Below the pieces are notes generated by a model, which worked only from the letters and a program-made list of their open reading frames with translations, had not been told where the DNA came from and did not search any database. From Pseudooceanicola sp050897975 (lineage in GTDB: Bacteria; Pseudomonadota; Alphaproteobacteria; Rhodobacterales; Rhodobacteraceae): a stretch of DNA of 64,000 bases. Both the position numbers and the translations under genes were made by a program. Numbering within the stretch: the first letter of the stretch is position 1; the number at the start of each line of letters is the position of its first letter. The DNA lies in assembly GCF_050897975.1 (NCBI RefSeq), contig NZ_JBPAXY010000002.1, positions 496,001 through 560,000 of the forward strand, in the 5' to 3' direction. Below, piece by piece: positions 1 through 7,959 of the stretch.

Positions 1-359
1 TCGGCGGTGTCGTGGCGATAGTTGATCTCCAGCCCCGATTGCTCGGCATGGGTCATGGCCACGGGGATGTTGCGCGCGGCGGCGTCGACGCCCACCACGG
101 TGGCCCCGAGGCGCGCCATGGGTTCGCACAAAAGGCCGCCGCCACAGCCGATATCCAGCAGGCGCAGCCCGTCGAAGGGGCGATCCTGGCCCAGGTCGCG
201 GTCATATTCCGCGGCGATCTGGCGGGTGATATAGTCCAGCCGCACCGGGTTCATCATGTGCAGCGGCTTGAACTTGCCGGTGGGGTCCCACCATTCGGCC
301 GCCATGGCTTCGAACTTGGCGACTTCCGCGGGGTCCACGGTGGTGTTGTCGGTTTGCAT
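1..359 (-). CDS. ubiG: UbiG, ubiquinone biosynthesis O-methyltransferase (partial, C-terminus outside window)
   Basis: The first 119 codons are visible on the minus strand, starting MQTDNTTVDPAEV; the rest lies before base 1. The N-terminal block AAEWWDPTGKFKPLH is typical of UbiG, and the SAM-binding glycine loop LDIGCGGGLL follows near residues 69-78. By family, the enzyme carries out both O-methylation steps of ubiquinone synthesis on the cytoplasmic face of the membrane. The ATG at 359 is 51 bp from the divergent peptidase gene, so both promoters must lie in or next to that short gap. The family call is firm; nothing can be said about the C-terminal half. Confidence 0.93.
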   Translation of the reverse strand, partial: MQTDNTTVDPAEVAKFEAMAAEWWDPTGKFKPLHMMNPVRLDYITRQIAAEYDRDLGQDRPFDGLRLLDIGCGGGLLCEPMARLGATVVGVDAAARNIPVAMTHAEQSGLEINYRHDTA

Positions 360-410
360 TCCGCGCTCCTTGGGGTCATGGTGGCGTAACCCCTCTTATA
401 TGGGACGGAG

Positions 411-1379
411 ATGGATAGAAACTCGGGTCAAAAGAGCGCAAGCCAGATGTTGTACCCGCCTGTCGATCCCTTCGATCAGCGAATGCTGGCGGTGGGAGAG
501 GGGCATGACATCTATGTCGAGCAATCGGGCAATCCGAAGGGCCTTCCCGTCATCGTTCTGCATGGCGGCCCGGGGGGCGGCTGTTCCCCGGCCATGCGGC
601 GCTATTTCGACCCGTCCCGCTATCGGATCATCCTGTTCGACCAGCGCGGCTGTGGCCGCTCGCGCCCCTTCGCCAGCGTCGAGCATAACACCACTTGGCA
701 TCTGATCCGCGACATCGAGGCGATCCGCCAGACCCTGGGCATCGACCAGTGGTGCGTCTTCGGCGGCTCCTGGGGGGCGACCCTGTCGCTGCTTTACGCC
801 GAAACCCACCCCGACCGGGTGCTGCACCTCGGGCTGCGCGGTGTCTTCCTGATGACGCGGGCCGAGCTGGACTGGTTCTATGGCGGCGGTGCCGGGGCCT
901 TCTGGCCCGAGACCTGGGCGCGGTTCATCGAGCCGATCCCGGCGGCGGAACGCGACGATCTGATCGGCGCCTATGCCCGGCGGCTGTTCACCGGCGATCC
1001 CATCGAGGAGGTGCGCTTTGCCAAGGCCTGGTCGGCCTGGGAAAACGCCCTGGCCTCGGTGGCCAGCAACGGCATGGGGGGCGAACCGCCGGGGCAATAT
1101 GCCCGCGCCTTCGCCCGGCTGGAGAACCACTATTTCACCAACCTGGGCTGGATCGAAGAGGGGCAGATCCTGCGCGACATCGACCGCATCGCCCATATCC
1201 CCGGCGACATCGTGCAGGGGCGGCTGGACATGATCTGCCCGCCGCGCACCGCCTGGGCCCTGTCGCGCGCCTGGGACCGGTCGGATCTGCACATGATCCC
1301 GAATGCCGGCCACGCCTTGTCGGAACCGGGCATCACCGCGAAACTGGTGCAGGTCATGGACCGCGTTGCGCGGGGCTGA
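411..1379 (+). CDS. pip: Proline iminopeptidase (alpha/beta hydrolase, S33 family)
   Basis: 322 aa, close to the usual length of bacterial prolyl aminopeptidases, which release N-terminal proline from peptides in the cytoplasm. The oxyanion block HGGPGGGCS is at residues 51-59 and FDQRGCGRS at 76-84. The nucleophile elbow GGSWG (118-122) puts the catalytic serine at 120. Asp273 (GRLDM) and His301 (NAGHAL) fit the rest of the triad. The start is uncertain: ATG 411 has GGAG almost touching it, and ATG 447 would remove 12 residues without harming the fold. A perfect GC hairpin (about 1383-1397) follows the stop codon. Confidence 0.93.
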   Translation: MDRNSGQKSASQMLYPPVDPFDQRMLAVGEGHDIYVEQSGNPKGLPVIVLHGGPGGGCSPAMRRYFDPSRYRIILFDQRGCGRSRPFASVEHNTTWHLIRDIEAIRQTLGIDQWCVFGGSWGATLSLLYAETHPDRVLHLGLRGVFLMTRAELDWFYGGGAGAFWPETWARFIEPIPAAERDDLIGAYARRLFTGDPIEEVRFAKAWSAWENALASVASNGMGGEPPGQYARAFARLENHYFTNLGWIEEGQILRDIDRIAHIPGDIVQGRLDMICPPRTAWALSRAWDRSDLHMIPNAGHALSEPGITAKLVQVMDRVARG

Positions 1380-1413
1380 GGGCGCCCCCGCGGGGGCTGA
1401 ACCGCAGCGGGGC

Positions 1414-1442
1414 TTGCGATTCGCCGCGTCAAGGCGTATATG
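1414..1442 (+). promoter_or_regulatory. Candidate sigma-70-type promoter of the rimP-nusA-infB operon
   Basis: TTGCGA (1414-1419) and TATATG (1437-1442) are separated by exactly 17 bp, in the gap between pip and rimP. Transcription would start near 1449 and give a leader of about 115 nt. This is a sequence match only. Confidence 0.5.
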
Positions 1443-1497
1443 CCCGTCAACAGCGGCGCGTCGGACCCTCTGGGAACGACACTCCACCGGAATTTCG

Positions 1498-1520
1498 ACG
1501 GGCCGCGCGCCCGTTTTTTT
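1498..1520 (+). terminator. Intrinsic terminator in the rimP leader (possible attenuator)
   Basis: A perfect 6-bp stem (ACGGGC 1498-1503, GCCCGT 1509-1514) with a 5-nt loop runs straight into seven T residues (1514-1520). It lies 45 nt before the rimP start codon and downstream of the candidate promoter at 1414-1442. It may be the pip terminator or an attenuator of the operon that encodes NusA. Confidence 0.6.
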
Positions 1521-1564
1521 GTGCCCAGACGGCCCCGCGCCCGACGGCCCCGACCCGGAAGAGC

Positions 1565-2155
1565 ATGACCGACCTTATCGCAAAAACCGCCATCGACCGC
1601 CGCCTGGCAGAGATCGTGGGCCCCGTCATCGAGGACCTCGGGTTCGAGCTGGTGCGGATCCGCGTGATGGGCGGCACCAAGAACACCAAGACCGTGCAGA
1701 TCATGGCCGAACGGCCCGACGGCGGGATCGAGGTGGACGAATGCGCCGATATCTCGAACGCGGTCTCTGCCGTGCTGGATGTCGAGGATCCGATCTCGGA
1801 CATGTACAACCTCGAGGTCAGCTCGCCCGGGATCGACCGGCCGCTGACCCGGCTGAAGGATTTCGACGCCTACGAAGGCTATGAGGCCAAGGTGGAAACC
1901 GCCGAGCTGATCGACGGCCGCAAGCGGTTCCGTGGCATCCTGGCCGGGGTCGAAGAGAACGACGTTCTGATCAACATCGAGGATCAGGGCGAAGAGGTCA
2001 CCGTGGGTCTGAACTTTGACTGGCTGGCGGATGCCAAGCTGGTGATGACCGACGAGTTGATCAAGGAAATGCTGAAGGCCCGGAAAGCCGCCGGCGTGTT
2101 GAACGAAGAGACTTTCGACGAGATCGAGACCGATCCGGGTTCCCAGGAGGACTGA
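1565..2155 (+). CDS. rimP: Ribosome maturation factor RimP
   Basis: 196 aa starting MTDLIAKTAIDRRLAEIVGP. RimP assists late 30S subunit maturation. The family's GFELV near the N-terminus, the VDECADISNAVSAVLD segment and the diagnostic LEVSSPGIDRPL are all present, followed by the C-terminal SH3-like barrel. The acidic C-terminal tail (EETFDEIETDPGSQED) is common in alphaproteobacteria. The reading frame stays open upstream into pip, but this ATG gives the conserved N-terminus. It is the first gene of the operon and ends 2 bp before nusA, whose AGGAGG ribosome binding site lies in its last codons. Confidence 0.95.
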   Translation: MTDLIAKTAIDRRLAEIVGPVIEDLGFELVRIRVMGGTKNTKTVQIMAERPDGGIEVDECADISNAVSAVLDVEDPISDMYNLEVSSPGIDRPLTRLKDFDAYEGYEAKVETAELIDGRKRFRGILAGVEENDVLINIEDQGEEVTVGLNFDWLADAKLVMTDELIKEMLKARKAAGVLNEETFDEIETDPGSQED

Positions 2156-2157
2156 TT

Positions 2158-3783
2158 ATGGCGATTACCTCTGCCAACCAGCTTGAACTGCTGCAAACCG
2201 CCGAGGCGGTTGCGCGCGAGAAGATGATCGACCCCGGTCTCGTGGTCGAAGCGATGGAAGAGTCCCTCGCCCGCGCCGCCAAGAGCCGCTACGGGTCCGA
2301 GATGGACATCCGCGTGTCGATCGACCGCAAGACCGGCCGCGCCACCTTTACCCGCGTGCGCACCGTGGTCGAGGACGAGGAGCTGGAGAACTACCAGGCC
2401 GAGATGACCGTCCAGCAGGCCAAGCAGTACATGGCCGACCCGCAGATCGGTGACACCTTCGTCGAAGAGATCCCGCCGGTGGAAATGGGCCGGATCGCCG
2501 CCCAGTCGGCCAAGCAGGTGATCCTGCAAAAGGTCCGCGAGGCCGAGCGTGACCGCCAGTACGACGAGTTCAAGGATCGCGTCGGCACCATCATCAACGG
2601 CGTGGTCAAGCGCGAGGAATACGGCAACGTCATCGTCGACGTGGGCCGGGGCGAAGCGATCCTGCGCCGCAACGAGAAGATCGGCCGCGAAGCCTATCGC
2701 CCGAACGACCGCATCCGCTGCTACATCAAGGATGTGCGCCGCGAGACCCGCGGGCCGCAGATCTTCCTCAGCCGCACCGATCCGCAGTTCATGGCCGAGC
2801 TGTTCAAGATGGAAGTGCCCGAGATCTACGACGGCATCATCGAGATCCGCGCCGTGGCCCGTGATCCGGGTTCGCGCGCCAAGATCGCCGTGATCTCGCA
2901 TGACGGCTCGATCGACCCCGTGGGCGCCTGTGTCGGTATGCGCGGTTCGCGTGTGCAGGCCGTGGTCAACGAGCTGCAAGGCGAGAAGATCGACATCATC
3001 CCCTGGTCGGAAGACATGCCCACCTTCCTGGTGAATGCGCTGCAACCGGCCGAAGTGTCGAAAGTGGTTCTGGACGAGGAAGCCGAGCGCATCGAGGTCG
3101 TGGTGCCGGAAGAGCAGCTGAGCCTGGCCATCGGCCGTCGCGGCCAGAACGTGCGCCTGGCCTCGCAGCTGACCGGCCTGGACATCGACATCATGACGGA
3201 AGAGGAAGAATCCGCCCGCCGTCAGAAAGAGTTCGAGGACCGCACCAAGCTGTTCATGGACACCCTGGACCTGGACGAGTTCTTTGCCCAGCTTCTGGTG
3301 TCCGAAGGCTTCACCAACCTCGAAGAGGTGGCCTATGTCGAGATCGACGAGCTGCTGGTGATCGACGGTGTGGACGAGGACACCGCCAACGAGCTGCAAG
3401 CCCGGGCGCGTGACGTGCTCGAGGCCCAGGCCAAGGCGGCCCTGGACCGGGCCCGCGAGCTGGGCGCCGAGGACAGCCTTATTGAATTCGACGGCCTGAC
3501 CCCCCAGATGGTGGAAGTGCTGGCGGAAGACGGCATCAAGACGCTGGAAGACTTCGCCACCTGCGCCGACTGGGAACTGGCTGGCGGCTGGACCACCGTC
3601 GATGGCGAACGCCAGAAGGACGACGGTCTTCTTGAGAAATTCGATGTCTCGCTGGAAGAGGCGCAGCAGCTGGTGATGACCGCCCGCGTCCTGCTGGGCT
3701 GGGTCGATCCCGAAGAGCTGAACCCCGAGGTCGAGGACGACGAGATCGAGGGCGAGGCCGAGGGCGACGAGGCCGAAAGCTGA
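2158..3783 (+). CDS. nusA: Transcription termination/antitermination protein NusA
   Basis: 541 aa RNA-polymerase-binding factor that modulates pausing, termination and antitermination. The order is an N-terminal RNAP-binding domain (about 1-130), an S1 domain (about 135-200, KREEYGNVIVDVGRGEAILR), two KH domains (about 230-350, with GACVGMRGSRVQ and AIGRRGQNVRLA), and then two C-terminal acidic helix-hairpin-helix repeats (about 365-510). It ends in a very acidic tail (about 515-541). A strong AGGAGG lies 7 bp upstream of the ATG. The gene sits between rimP and ylxR, the conserved bacterial order. Its own leader contains a terminator hairpin, a possible target of the protein. Confidence 0.97.
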   Translation: MAITSANQLELLQTAEAVAREKMIDPGLVVEAMEESLARAAKSRYGSEMDIRVSIDRKTGRATFTRVRTVVEDEELENYQAEMTVQQAKQYMADPQIGDTFVEEIPPVEMGRIAAQSAKQVILQKVREAERDRQYDEFKDRVGTIINGVVKREEYGNVIVDVGRGEAILRRNEKIGREAYRPNDRIRCYIKDVRRETRGPQIFLSRTDPQFMAELFKMEVPEIYDGIIEIRAVARDPGSRAKIAVISHDGSIDPVGACVGMRGSRVQAVVNELQGEKIDIIPWSEDMPTFLVNALQPAEVSKVVLDEEAERIEVVVPEEQLSLAIGRRGQNVRLASQLTGLDIDIMTEEEESARRQKEFEDRTKLFMDTLDLDEFFAQLLVSEGFTNLEEVAYVEIDELLVIDGVDEDTANELQARARDVLEAQAKAALDRARELGAEDSLIEFDGLTPQMVEVLAEDGIKTLEDFATCADWELAGGWTTVDGERQKDDGLLEKFDVSLEEAQQLVMTARVLLGWVDPEELNPEVEDDEIEGEAEGDEAES

Positions 3784-3805
3784 AACCGGGAACGGAGACG
3801 CGTCG

Positions 3806-4396
3806 ATGAGCCGAGGCGGCAAGACCAAGGACCGTGAGGACGGGCCCGAACGCAAGTGCATCGTCACCGGCGAGGCACAGCCCAAGGCCGGTCTGATCCG
3901 CTTTGTCGTCGGGCCCGAGGGCCAGGTGGTGCCGGATCTTGCGGGCAAGCTGCCCGGCCGGGGCATCTGGGTCACCTCCGAGCGCGAGGCGATCGACACC
4001 GCCGCGAAAAAGAAGCTGTTTTCGCGGTCGGCCAAGCAACAGGTGACCGTGCCCGACAATCTGTCGGACATGGTCGAGACCCTTCTGGCGAAGCGGGTCT
4101 GCGAACTTCTGGCGCTGGCGCGGAAGTCCGGGGATGCGGTCGCGGGCTATGAGAAGGTGAAGGACATGCTGGCGAAGGAAGAGGCCACCGCCCTCATCCA
4201 GGCCAGCGACGGGTCGACCCGAGGCAAGACCAAACTGTCGACCCCCCACCGGGGCAACTACATCGGCTGGCTTACGGCAGATGAGCTGGGCTTGGCCTTC
4301 GGTCGGGAAACTGTCATACACGCCGCCTTAGGAACTGGCGGTTTGAGCAAACGTGTTGTAGAGGAGGCCGCAAGACTGCGAGGTCTGCGTGCCTGA
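3806..4396 (+). CDS. RNA-binding protein, YlxR (DUF448) fused to an L7Ae-like domain
   Basis: 196 aa. The YlxR fold occupies about residues 15-75, with RKCIVTGE, LIRFVVGPEG and KLPGRGIWVT, the hallmark PGRG region. A second domain (about 95-190) resembles the L7Ae/L30e/YlxQ RNA-binding fold (LLALARKSGDAVAGYEKV). In Gram-positive bacteria YlxR and YlxQ are separate genes between nusA and infB; alphaproteobacteria commonly carry them fused, as here. The position between nusA and infB points to a role in translation or RNA metabolism, but the exact substrate is unknown. A short basic linker follows the second domain's first helices. Confidence 0.9.
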   Translation: MSRGGKTKDREDGPERKCIVTGEAQPKAGLIRFVVGPEGQVVPDLAGKLPGRGIWVTSEREAIDTAAKKKLFSRSAKQQVTVPDNLSDMVETLLAKRVCELLALARKSGDAVAGYEKVKDMLAKEEATALIQASDGSTRGKTKLSTPHRGNYIGWLTADELGLAFGRETVIHAALGTGGLSKRVVEEAARLRGLRA

Positions 4397-4440
4397 CGCA
4401 TGAGGCGGGAGGGTCCCGCCTGAAAGGAAGATTGGCCAAT

Positions 4441-6939
4441 ATGAGCGACAACGACGGTAAAAAGACTCTGGGTGTTCGAGGCGGCGGTCCCCGTGCGGGG
4501 AACGTGAAGCAAAGCTTCAGCCACGGCCGCACCAAGAACGTCGAAGTGGTGACGAAGCGCAAACGCGTTGTCGTGCCCAAGCCGGGCTCGGGCAAATCTG
4601 GTGGCAACCCGGCACTGGGGGATCCCAACAAGCGGCCCAAGGGCATCACCGATGCCGAAATGGAACGCCGCCTGAAGGCCGTGGCCGCCGCCAAGGCGCG
4701 TGAGGCCGAAGACGCCGAACGCCGCGCCCGCGAGGAAAAGGAACGCGAGGAAGAGCGCCAGCGCCGCCGTGAAGAGGCGGAGCAGAAAGAGCGTGAAGCC
4801 CGCGAGGCCGAGGAGAAAGCCAAGGCCAAGGCCGAGGAAGAAGAGCGCAAGCGCAAGGAAGAAGCCGAGGCCGCCAAGCGCGCCGCTGCGGCTGCTGCCG
4901 CGCCTGCCGAGGCGCCCGCCGAGGATGGCGGCCGCGCCGCCAAGGGTCGTACCGCCAAGCCCGCCATGCCCGAACGCACCGATCGCGGTAACGCCGATCG
5001 TGACGATCGCGGCGGCCGTGGCAAGGGGCGTGACGATGGCCGCCGGTCCGGTAAACTGACGCTGAATCAAGCCCTTCGCGGTGGCGAGGGTGGCCGTCAG
5101 AAATCCATGGCCGCGATGAAGCGGAAGCAGGAACGCGCCCGGCAGAAGGCCATGGGCGGCAACGTGCCCCGTGAAAAGGTGGTGCGTGACGTCCAGCTGC
5201 CCGAAACCATCGTGGTGTCGGAACTGGCCAACCGTATGGCCGAACGCGTCGCCGATGTGGTCAAGGCCCTGATGCAGAACGGCATGATGGTCACCCAGAA
5301 CCAGACCATCGACGCCGACACCGCCGAGCTGATCATCGAGGAATTCGGCCACAACGTGCAGCGGGTTTCCGATGCCGACGTCGAAGACGTGATCCAGTCG
5401 GTCGAGGACAAGCCCGAAGACCTGAAGTCGCGTCCCCCGGTGATCACGATCATGGGCCACGTCGACCACGGCAAGACCTCGCTTCTGGATGCGATCCGCA
5501 ACGCCAAGGTGGTTGCGGGCGAAGCCGGGGGCATCACCCAGCACATCGGCGCCTACCAGGTGACCACCGAAAGCGGCGCTGTGCTGTCCTTCCTCGACAC
5601 GCCCGGCCACGCTGCCTTCACCTCGATGCGCTCGCGTGGCGCCCAGGTGACGGACATCGTCGTGCTGGTGGTGGCCGCGGATGATTCGGTCATGCCGCAG
5701 ACCATCGAGGCCATTCACCACGCGAAAGCGGCCGGTGTGCCGATGATCGTCGCGATCAACAAGTGCGACAAGCCCGCCGCCGACCCGGACAAGGTTCGCG
5801 CCGAGCTGCTGCAACACGAGGTGATCGTCGAGAAGATGTCGGGCGAAGTGCAGGACGTCGAAGTGTCCGCGCTGACCGGCAAGGGTCTGGATGAACTGCT
5901 CGAAGCCATCGCGCTGCAATCTGAGATCCTGGAGCTGAAGGCCAACCCCGACCGCGCCGCCGAAGGCGCCGTGATCGAGGCCCAGCTGGACGTGGGCCGT
6001 GGCCCCGTCGCCACCGTGCTGGTTCAGAAGGGCACCCTGCGCAAGGGCGACATCTTTGTCGTCGGCGAGCAGTACGGCAAGGTCCGTGCCCTGGTGAACG
6101 ACAAGGGCGACCGCGTCGACGAAGCTGGCCCCTCGGTGCCGGTCGAGGTGCTGGGCCTGAACGGCACGCCCGAAGCGGGTGACGTTCTGAACGTGGTTTC
6201 GACCGAGGCCCAGGCCCGCGAGATCGCCGAGTACCGCCACAACGTGGCCAAGGAGAAATCCGCGGCCATCGGCGCAGGCACCACGCTGGAACAGCTGATG
6301 GCGAAGGCCAAGGCAGACGAGAATGTCTCGGAACTGCCGGTCATCGTGAAGGCCGACGTGCAGGGCTCTGCCGAGGCGATCGTGCAGGCGCTGGAGAAGG
6401 TCGGCAACGAAGAGGTCCGCGTGCGGGTCATCCACTACGGCGTCGGTGCCATCACCGAAACCGACGTGGGCCTGGCCGAGGCCTCGGGCTGTCCGGTCAT
6501 CGGCTTCAACGTTCGGGCCAATGCGCCCGCGCGTAACAGCGCCAACCAGAAGGGTGTCGAGATCCGCTACTACAGCGTGATCTACGACCTGGTGGATGAC
6601 GTGAAGGCGGCGGCCTCGGGCCTGCTGTCGAACGAGATCCGCGAGCACTTCATCGGCTACGCCTCGATCAAGGAGGTCTTCAAGGTCTCCAACGTCGGCA
6701 AGGTCGCGGGCTGTCTGGTTACCGAAGGTGTCGCCCGCCGTTCCGCAGGCGTCCGCCTGCTGCGCGACGACGTGGTGATCCACGAAGGCACGCTGAAGAC
6801 CCTGAAGCGCTTCAAGGACGAAGTGGCCGAGGTTCAGTCGGGCCAGGAATGCGGTATGGCCTTCGAGAACTACGACGACATCCGCCCGAACGATGTCATC
6901 GAGATCTTCGAGCGCGAGGAGGTCGAGCGCAAGCTTTGA
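4441..6939 (+). CDS. infB: Translation initiation factor IF-2
   Basis: 832 aa GTPase that places fMet-tRNA on the 30S subunit and drives subunit joining. An alphaproteobacterial N-terminal segment (residues 1-60, KKTLGVRGGG) is followed by a long charged coiled coil rich in Glu, Arg and Lys (about 70-160). The G domain has GHVDHGKT at 339-346, DTPGHAAF and NKCD, and then come domains II-IV. The frame opens at a TTG at 4432, but AGGAAG at 4425-4430 touches that codon and stands 10 bp from ATG 4441, so I use the ATG. It is the last gene of the operon and is followed by a terminator. Confidence 0.97.
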   Translation: MSDNDGKKTLGVRGGGPRAGNVKQSFSHGRTKNVEVVTKRKRVVVPKPGSGKSGGNPALGDPNKRPKGITDAEMERRLKAVAAAKAREAEDAERRAREEKEREEERQRRREEAEQKEREAREAEEKAKAKAEEEERKRKEEAEAAKRAAAAAAAPAEAPAEDGGRAAKGRTAKPAMPERTDRGNADRDDRGGRGKGRDDGRRSGKLTLNQALRGGEGGRQKSMAAMKRKQERARQKAMGGNVPREKVVRDVQLPETIVVSELANRMAERVADVVKALMQNGMMVTQNQTIDADTAELIIEEFGHNVQRVSDADVEDVIQSVEDKPEDLKSRPPVITIMGHVDHGKTSLLDAIRNAKVVAGEAGGITQHIGAYQVTTESGAVLSFLDTPGHAAFTSMRSRGAQVTDIVVLVVAADDSVMPQTIEAIHHAKAAGVPMIVAINKCDKPAADPDKVRAELLQHEVIVEKMSGEVQDVEVSALTGKGLDELLEAIALQSEILELKANPDRAAEGAVIEAQLDVGRGPVATVLVQKGTLRKGDIFVVGEQYGKVRALVNDKGDRVDEAGPSVPVEVLGLNGTPEAGDVLNVVSTEAQAREIAEYRHNVAKEKSAAIGAGTTLEQLMAKAKADENVSELPVIVKADVQGSAEAIVQALEKVGNEEVRVRVIHYGVGAITETDVGLAEASGCPVIGFNVRANAPARNSANQKGVEIRYYSVIYDLVDDVKAAASGLLSNEIREHFIGYASIKEVFKVSNVGKVAGCLVTEGVARRSAGVRLLRDDVVIHEGTLKTLKRFKDEVAEVQSGQECGMAFENYDDIRPNDVIEIFEREEVERKL

Positions 6940-6960
6940 CCCCCCGCCTGGAAACAGCGA

Positions 6961-6989
6961 AAGGCCGGTCTCCTGGGGGCCGGCCTTTT
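6961..6989 (+). terminator. Rho-independent terminator after infB
   Basis: Perfect 8-bp stem AAGGCCGG (6961-6968) / CCGGCCTT (6980-6987) ending in TTTT. It closes the rimP-infB operon. Confidence 0.85.
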
Positions 6990-7046
6990 GCGTTGGTGCG
7001 GTGCTATTGTCGCGGGGTCCTGGCTGGAGCCCCCGGGGCCACAAAC

Positions 7047-7069
7047 GAAAAGGCAGCCCGTGGGCTGCC
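7047..7069 (-). terminator. Rho-independent terminator of the 46-aa gene
   Basis: On the minus strand GGCAGCCC, AC and GGGCTGCC form a perfect 8-bp stem followed by TTTTCG. It lies about 35 nt after the stop codon of the small gene at 7103-7243. Confidence 0.8.
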
Positions 7070-7102
7070 CTGACGTTCTTCATTTCGGCCGTGCCGGGAT
7101 GT

Positions 7103-7243
7103 TCAGGCGGCGGCATCCTGGCTCACCGGTGCACCGGTGAACACTTGCTGGCCGACGCGAACTTCGACCTTGCCGTTCGGCAGTGCGCGCACAAAGGTGC
7201 CCTGAACGGAGACGCACGTGCCAAGAGTAATGGTCTTCAGCAT
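7103..7243 (-). CDS. Small conserved-looking protein of unknown function (46 aa)
   Basis: Reads MLKTITLGTCVSVQGTFVRA and ends in GQQVFTGAPVSQDAAA. It has no signal peptide or membrane segment. The pattern of alternating valines and glycines (VSVQGTFVRALPNGKVEVRVG) suggests a small beta barrel, perhaps nucleic-acid binding, but I do not recognise a family. A GGAAGGGG ribosome binding site lies about 9 bp before the ATG. The gene has its own terminator (7047-7069) and an upstream AT-rich region with a perfect 14-bp palindrome (7292-7305), so it looks like an independent, regulated unit. It is too short for most automatic callers. Confidence 0.72.
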   Translation of the reverse strand: MLKTITLGTCVSVQGTFVRALPNGKVEVRVGQQVFTGAPVSQDAAA

Positions 7244-7278
7244 GGTAGGAACCCCTTCCCCACAGATGTTGTGCCTTA

Positions 7279-7305
7279 ATTACACCGCAACCTCTGTTAA
7301 CAGAG
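7279..7305 (-). promoter_or_regulatory. Candidate promoter/operator of the 46-aa gene
   Basis: CTCTGTTAACAGAG (7292-7305) is a perfect 14-bp palindrome. A -10-like TGTAAT (minus strand, 7284-7279) follows directly on the gene side, so a protein bound to the palindrome would cover the -35 to -10 spacer. The surrounding 7244-7400 is much more AT-rich than the neighbouring genes. Confidence 0.45.
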
Positions 7306-7554
7306 CAGTCAAATCTTACTCTGTTGTTACGCTTTTGCCTTAATTTCTACACAATCTGACGCCGCGTCGCGGAAATCTTGCCGCGACGCAGAAGTATACC
7401 TTGTGCGTATGGTCGGGTTGTGCGCTGTGAAAATCGGCAAAACCCGTTGACTTGTCGAGGAAATAGGCGGCACTCTCGCCTGGATTATGTGTCAAATGTA
7501 GACACACGTATGGGGCGAGTTGGCTGTCGCGCTGCCTTTGCAGGGGTGATTCGC
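7306..7554. other. Intergenic region with no gene seen
   Basis: AT-rich up to about 7370, then more mixed. The only structure I see is the inverted repeat TGTGTC (7488-7493) / GACACA (7501-7506), of unknown role. A TTGACT at 7448 points away from both flanking genes and has no convincing -10 box. Confidence 0.5.
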
Positions 7555-7959
7555 CTAGAGCCAGTCGCGCAGGATCGGCAGCAGGGGCACGTCCGCGGGG
7601 GGCATCTCGTAGTTGCGCAGCTCGTTTCCACGCGCCCAGGCCAGGGTCTGGCCTTCCTGCGGCTGCGGCGTGCCCTCCCAGCGACGGCAGGCGAACAGCG
7701 GCATCAGCAGGTGGAAGTCGTCATAGGCGTGGCTGGCGAAGGTCAGCGGCGCCAGGCAGGACGACCAGGTGTCGATGCCCAGCTCTTCCTTCAGCTCGCG
7801 GATCAGCGCGGCCTCGGGGCTTTCGCCCGGCTCGACCTTGCCGCCCGGGAACTCCCACAGGCCCGCCATGGACTTGCCCTCCGGGCGCTGCGCCAGCAGC
7901 ACCCGGCCGTCCACGTCGATCAGGGCGACGGCGGAGACAAGGATGATCTTCTTGGTCAC
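7555..7959 (-). CDS. mutT: 8-oxo-dGTP diphosphatase MutT (Nudix hydrolase)
   Basis: 134 aa, the usual MutT length. The Nudix signature is complete: Gly40, Glu46, Arg54-Glu55-Leu56, Glu58-Glu59 and Gly61-Ile62. LLAQRPEGKSMAGLWEFPGG before it is characteristic of MutT proper, which hydrolyses oxidised dGTP and so prevents A:T to C:G mutations. The start overlaps the argJ stop by 4 bp, so translation is coupled. The argJ-mutT order is recurrent in alphaproteobacteria. Confidence 0.93.
   Translation of the reverse strand: MTKKIILVSAVALIDVDGRVLLAQRPEGKSMAGLWEFPGGKVEPGESPEAALIRELKEELGIDTWSSCLAPLTFASHAYDDFHLLMPLFACRRWEGTPQPQEGQTLAWARGNELRNYEMPPADVPLLPILRDWL

Noticed and set aside
1984..4071. A 695-codon minus-strand frame across rimP, nusA and ylxR
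   Set aside because: Same artefact; it crosses three solid genes and has no ribosome binding site or motif.
4258..7116. A 952-codon minus-strand frame across infB
   Set aside because: Antisense shadow with low-complexity composition; the plus-strand IF-2 is certain.
7448..7476. TTGACT as a promoter between the small gene and mutT
   Set aside because: Points toward the 3' end of mutT and has no acceptable -10 box.
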